Origin: UBA11891 sp049890035
GTDB taxonomy: Bacteria > Bacteroidota > Bacteroidia > Flavobacteriales > Flavobacteriaceae
Assembly (NCBI GenBank): GCA_049890035.1
Contig: JBMHCG010000060.1
Location: forward strand, 1 to 25,156
DNA length: 25,156 nucleotides
Reading direction: 5' to 3'
In this document: in pieces, positions 22,901 to 25,156 of the stretch
Layout: every line of letters starts with the position of its first letter
Position numbering within the stretch: position 1 is the first letter of the stretch
Made by a program: the position numbers and the translations under genes
Notes under the pieces: generated by a model
The model's database searches: none
The model's input: the letters and a program-made list of their open reading frames with translations, nothing else
Told to the model about the DNA's origin: nothing

Positions 22901-25156
22901 ATTTCCGGCTTGGTTACCAATGTGACTATGGTAGCTGTTGGGCAGACTACCTATACCTATACATGGATCGTATCAGAAACTCCCATCGTAGACAACACAG
23001 CCTACTCTATAACGGTTTCTGGGACTTCTAGAAAAAATCAACCCTATACCGGAACCACCAGTTTGGTATTCAAAATTCCTTACACATCCTCCGAGCCCAG
23101 TATAACAACAGAAAGTGTTTTGGGACGTGATATCAATTTGGACGGAGATCAATTGGATGCAGTTTACCAGATAAGCAATCTGAAAGAATTGCTTTGGCTC
23201 TCTGAAAAATCCAATAGTGAACTTTATTCCTGGTCAAAAGGGAAAGTATTTTTGCAAACAGCGGATATTGATGCAACTCCGACTCAATATTGGGATGACG
23301 ACGACACCGACGACTTTTCTTCTGATGGGGACAACCAGGGTTGGCTCCCGCTGGCATTAAACAATAACAATGGTTGGTTTCTTGGGTTTTATAATGGGGA
23401 CAGACATCGAATTACTGGATTGCATTTGAACCGTACAACTTCAGGCAGTAGTGATTCCGAAATAGGCTTTATCAGTGAAATGTATCAAAGTGGTGCAACT
23501 GCTGTTGGTATTGTTAATCTGGGATTTATTGATGCCAATTATACTGTAAAATCTACTTACAGTCAAACAAATATTGGGGGAATCGTGGCAAAAGGAACCA
23601 ATAGCAGCGATGCCAATTTGTACAAGCTCTCTGATTTATTCTTTGAAGGGACAATCGACTTTTCAAGTTCCACCACCAATCCGAGTTATGTTGGGGGACT
23701 TTTGGGTCAATTCGTAATCAGTTTGGACAACAAAATCAGTCGGTCCTATTTCAATGGAACCATTAAAGGGAACACAAGTACATACGGAATTGGGGGAATC
23801 GCCGGGCGTTTCAATGGAATGACTTTAGAAAATGTCTATGCAAGAGGAAAGATTATCGGTAACAATACCGACAATGCGAGTCTTGTAGGGTATTTGGTTA
23901 ATTCAGTCAGTTCCAATCAGAAACACCTTACGAATGCCTATGCAACCATAGCTTTTGAAAAAATTGACGGGACTTCGTTGGATTACGGGATGATTGGGGA
24001 CTACAGTGCGTATTCTGGGAAACCCACCCCGATTGTAAACAACTTGTATTGGAACAGCTTCATTTCAAGTCCAACCTATTTTTACAATAGCAAAGATTCA
24101 GGTGTAGATGTAAGTTCTGTGAATTCCGAGGCCTTGAATACAACTGTTTTAGCTTCTGCAGAGGCATTGACCAAATCCGGTTTGGATTCTTCTACTATCT
24201 GGGGGCAAAATGCTACGCTGAATGACGGCTATCCTTATCTTATTGGTTGGATGGATTTTGGGCTGACCAAAAGCGGTGTTGACAGTGCTGCCGCTAGTGG
24301 AGATAGCATCGGAGAATTGATTTTTAATGATGCAGGTACAGGAGCTACAATCACCTACCATTTGAACTCTGAAGATTATGATAACCAATATTTTAGTATA
24401 GATACAGGTTCAGGGACACCGACTGTTAAATTGAATGCTTCTGGTGTAGCTCAACTGAGTAGTATAGGAACCTTTACTTTGTTTGTTTCAGGTACAACCA
24501 ATGAATCTCCGGCGACTGTTTTAAAAAGAAAATTTAAGTTGCCGGTTCGCGATATGAGTTTGCCTACCGTTACTTTAACAGCTTCCGATCCAGACCTGAT
24601 CGTATCCAATAACGATACGGTTACTTTTACGGCAACTTTTAGCAAGGGGATGGCAGATTATCCAACCATTACCATTGGAAACGGGGTGAACAAAGTCCGA
24701 ATGACTGCTACTTCTTCTTCGGTTTGGACTTACATCTTGGACATGACCACATGGACTGGGTCCAAAACTGCTAGCATAACCGTTGCAGGTGAAGATTCAC
24801 TTGGAAACCGTTATGCTGGAACGGATAGCTTGACGTTGGTTTTGGACACCACTTCTCCAACGGTAACGCTCACAAGTACGGATTCGGATAATTATATAAA
24901 CAGTACGGATACTGTAACGGTCACCGCTGCCTTTAGTGAAGCGATGGCAGCCACCCCAACAATTTCCATCAGTGGTATGGTTACAGATGTTGTGATGACT
25001 TTAATTGCAGGGACCAATTCGTATACTTATTATTGGGATGTAGATGCTGTTGTCACCCCGACCTTTGGGGATTATACGGTAACAGTTAGCGGAACGGATC
25101 TGGCCGGTTATCAGTATTCAGAATCTACCAGTATCACCTTTACCCTGGGGTCATTT
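19955..25156 (+). CDS. Giant secreted multidomain adhesin-like protein (5' part)
   Basis: One frame is open for 1734 codons and runs off the window. A long basic leader (about 32 residues) precedes a hydrophobic stretch and A51|Q52 cleavage. Domain order: Ig-like A (54-about 120), interrupted by a LamG/ConA-like domain (126-396: WKPSDWGSLRAWIDF, ending EGYLAHKWNLEG and HPFK), whose partner half resumes at VSYTFSAKLYL. Ig-like B starts at about 460 (ATSPTVLLDAS), is interrupted after D502 by a beta-propeller with FG-GAP-like blades (503-895, repeats like FGQSIALSADGSLVAIGA), and resumes at YRYNFDVDG (898). Then come Ig-like C (about 942-1040), a GLUG/beta-helix-like region (about 1055-1432, GIGGIAGRFNG), a cadherin-like segment (about 1436-1510) and Ig-like D and E (from about 1535 and 1633). 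No catalytic site is seen. It is probably exported by type IX secretion, but the C-terminal sorting domain is outside. Confidence 0.9.
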   Translation, partial: MVTNVFYWLKTLVETLQNTAPKRVNAKSVRSNYLIPALLSCCFFFVQKTHAQDNTGPVLSAFTQSSTVDITSGGVTITFLITVTDSSTLSSVSSAPFLYSNAGSPTITSGYNTFSNWAATASTTALWKPSDWGSLRAWIDFSNAANYTLSGSKITQVIDRSGTFGTISIASDNQPTITTDSSLGQKVASFDGVKNYIDGGAYKDVVAGGSHISIGIFKAITVTHRRQSLWSYEAPSGSGKRDYAISAGNDSDFLGEIDLDALSSNRISNKDKIDFNSASTVLGSGSSYRGSWRIFNASFDWQGSKRIFARVDGRQAAYESVYSNEINNGQLWLRLMRNRGNQWLKGQLAEFITFEKNPGITGTDNYNVEVIEGYLAHKWNLEGNLPTSHPFKTQAPTTNVSYTFSAKLYLDPNEVPNGTYKINLSHGAFVDSSSSANVASLPAGYGDFNIEVVNDATSPTVLLDASNDGEDLIATDTVTLTAVFSEPMSSSPTLSISGLVTDSSFDSFIDFGNHIQLGSDVEGSLSGGKAANKLAMSKNGEVIAFRDNASGSDAVKVVEFVSGEWQMKGTGMIEAETPSDGFGQSIALSADGSLVAIGASLSKYVKVFQYHSATNTWTLYGTKITEGATATNFGVRLDLSDDGNVLAVSANRENAGDDDEGVVRVYEYNATDDEWNQIGSDLEGDAEDLFLGQSMALSGNGKVLAIGSGVYGPGASLNTGIIRVYQYGSDWTKIGEFTGVNNQDQLGYKEGVDLSRDGYTIAYGIPGFDSSGTDRGKVVVQIYNGSSWSQKGSDLLGAFDNDNFGTGVRLSKEGNYLAVGATGYDDGSQSNLGQIKLYGYDSGSNSWGQKSNAINGAAANDQDGEIFALSESGFVIAAASYGHNSNTGHFRVFANSFYRYNFDVDGTGTPSDGAYYATVSGSDSVGNVYTETDSITLNLDTSTPTVVLTSSDSDFRVTKADTVTITAVFSKQMSLSPTPTLSISGLVTNVTMVAVGQTTYTYTWIVSETPIVDNTAYSITVSGTSRKNQPYTGTTSLVFKIPYTSSEPSITTESVLGRDINLDGDQLDAVYQISNLKELLWLSEKSNSELYSWSKGKVFLQTADIDATPTQYWDDDDTDDFSSDGDNQGWLPLALNNNNGWFLGFYNGDRHRITGLHLNRTTSGSSDSEIGFISEMYQSGATAVGIVNLGFIDANYTVKSTYSQTNIGGIVAKGTNSSDANLYKLSDLFFEGTIDFSSSTTNPSYVGGLLGQFVISLDNKISRSYFNGTIKGNTSTYGIGGIAGRFNGMTLENVYARGKIIGNNTDNASLVGYLVNSVSSNQKHLTNAYATIAFEKIDGTSLDYGMIGDYSAYSGKPTPIVNNLYWNSFISSPTYFYNSKDSGVDVSSVNSEALNTTVLASAEALTKSGLDSSTIWGQNATLNDGYPYLIGWMDFGLTKSGVDSAAASGDSIGELIFNDAGTGATITYHLNSEDYDNQYFSIDTGSGTPTVKLNASGVAQLSSIGTFTLFVSGTTNESPATVLKRKFKLPVRDMSLPTVTLTASDPDLIVSNNDTVTFTATFSKGMADYPTITIGNGVNKVRMTATSSSVWTYILDMTTWTGSKTASITVAGEDSLGNRYAGTDSLTLVLDTTSPTVTLTSTDSDNYINSTDTVTVTAAFSEAMAATPTISISGMVTDVVMTLIAGTNSYTYYWDVDAVVTPTFGDYTVTVSGTDLAGYQYSESTSITFTLGSF
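20330..21142 (+). other. LamG/ConA-like domain segment of the surface protein
   Basis: Residues about 126-396. It opens with the W-x-P-x-x-x-G-x-x-x-AWIDFSNA text and IDRSG that start many LamG-like modules, and closes with IEGYLAHKWNLEG and LPTSHPFK. The flanking halves read together as one Ig-like domain. Confidence 0.6.
21461..22645 (+). other. Beta-propeller (FG-GAP-like) segment of the surface protein
   Basis: Residues about 503-897. At least five blades repeat the plan G-x-x-x-x-L-S-x-D/N-G-x-x-x-A-x-G/S followed by V-x-V-Y-x-Y and W-x-Q-x-G-S-D-L. It begins right after LSISGLVTD and ends right before YRYNFDVDG. Confidence 0.65.

Noticed and set aside
20107..24645. Many long minus-strand ORFs under the surface-protein gene
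   Set aside because: They are antisense to a continuous 1734-codon frame with strong domain structure and arise from its Thr/Ser/Val-rich codon use.
1..25156. CRISPR arrays, insertion sequences, rRNA
   Set aside because: No regularly spaced repeats, no transposase text or terminal inverted repeats, and no rRNA-like sequence were seen.

Overview
The window looks like a chromosome segment of a flavobacterium (Bacteroidota, probably marine Flavobacteriaceae). It is AT-rich. Several promoters carry the Bacteroidota -7 element TAnnTTTG and Shine-Dalgarno sequences are weak or absent. The gene content fits the phylum: a TonB-dependent receptor, a barrel of the outer membrane beta-barrel family with a carboxypeptidase-regulatory-like domain, many proteins with short signal peptides ending in A-Q, and a giant multidomain surface protein. 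The species cannot be read from the sequence.

Left part (1-2340): the right end of an integrated element. The 3' end of an unidentified gene meets a tyrosine recombinase (minus strand). Next to the recombinase lies a tRNA-Ala(GGC)-like sequence whose 3' two thirds are perfect and whose 5' part is damaged, as expected for an att junction. It is followed by its terminator and by three consecutive 50-60 aa membrane proteins, all in one reading frame. A 49 aa minus-strand ORF follows.

Middle-left part (2340-5500): gene-poor. It holds a small exported protein of unknown function, a secreted M20-type amidohydrolase (hydantoinase/carbamoylase family), a 28 aa CDGSH iron-sulfur peptide, and a series of terminator-like hairpins. 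Three of these share sequence outside the stem and may be small RNAs.

Middle part (5500-11910): a 679 aa lipoprotein zinc metalloprotease (minus strand), two tiny overlapping ORFs, a CYTH-domain protein, a broken exported-protein gene (poly-T frameshift plus an in-frame amber stop), a YheT-like alpha/beta hydrolase, a second gene remnant, and a GNAT acetyltransferase.

Right part (11990-25156): higher GC and compact. It holds an outer-membrane beta-barrel protein, then a zinc alcohol dehydrogenase and a secreted NTF2/SnoaL-like protein in one operon. A FecA-like TonB receptor follows, whose promoter is bracketed by two 23-bp palindromes that look like operators of a metal-responsive repressor. 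Then come an exported RidA-family protein, a multi-pass acyltransferase (HGSNAT/DUF5009-like, minus strand), and the first 1734 codons of a giant secreted adhesin-like protein that runs off the window. In that protein a LamG-like domain and a beta-propeller each appear to sit inside an Ig-like domain. The barrel, FecA-like receptor and surface protein suggest an envelope and nutrient-uptake region; no complete polysaccharide utilization locus (no SusD, no glycoside hydrolase) is visible.
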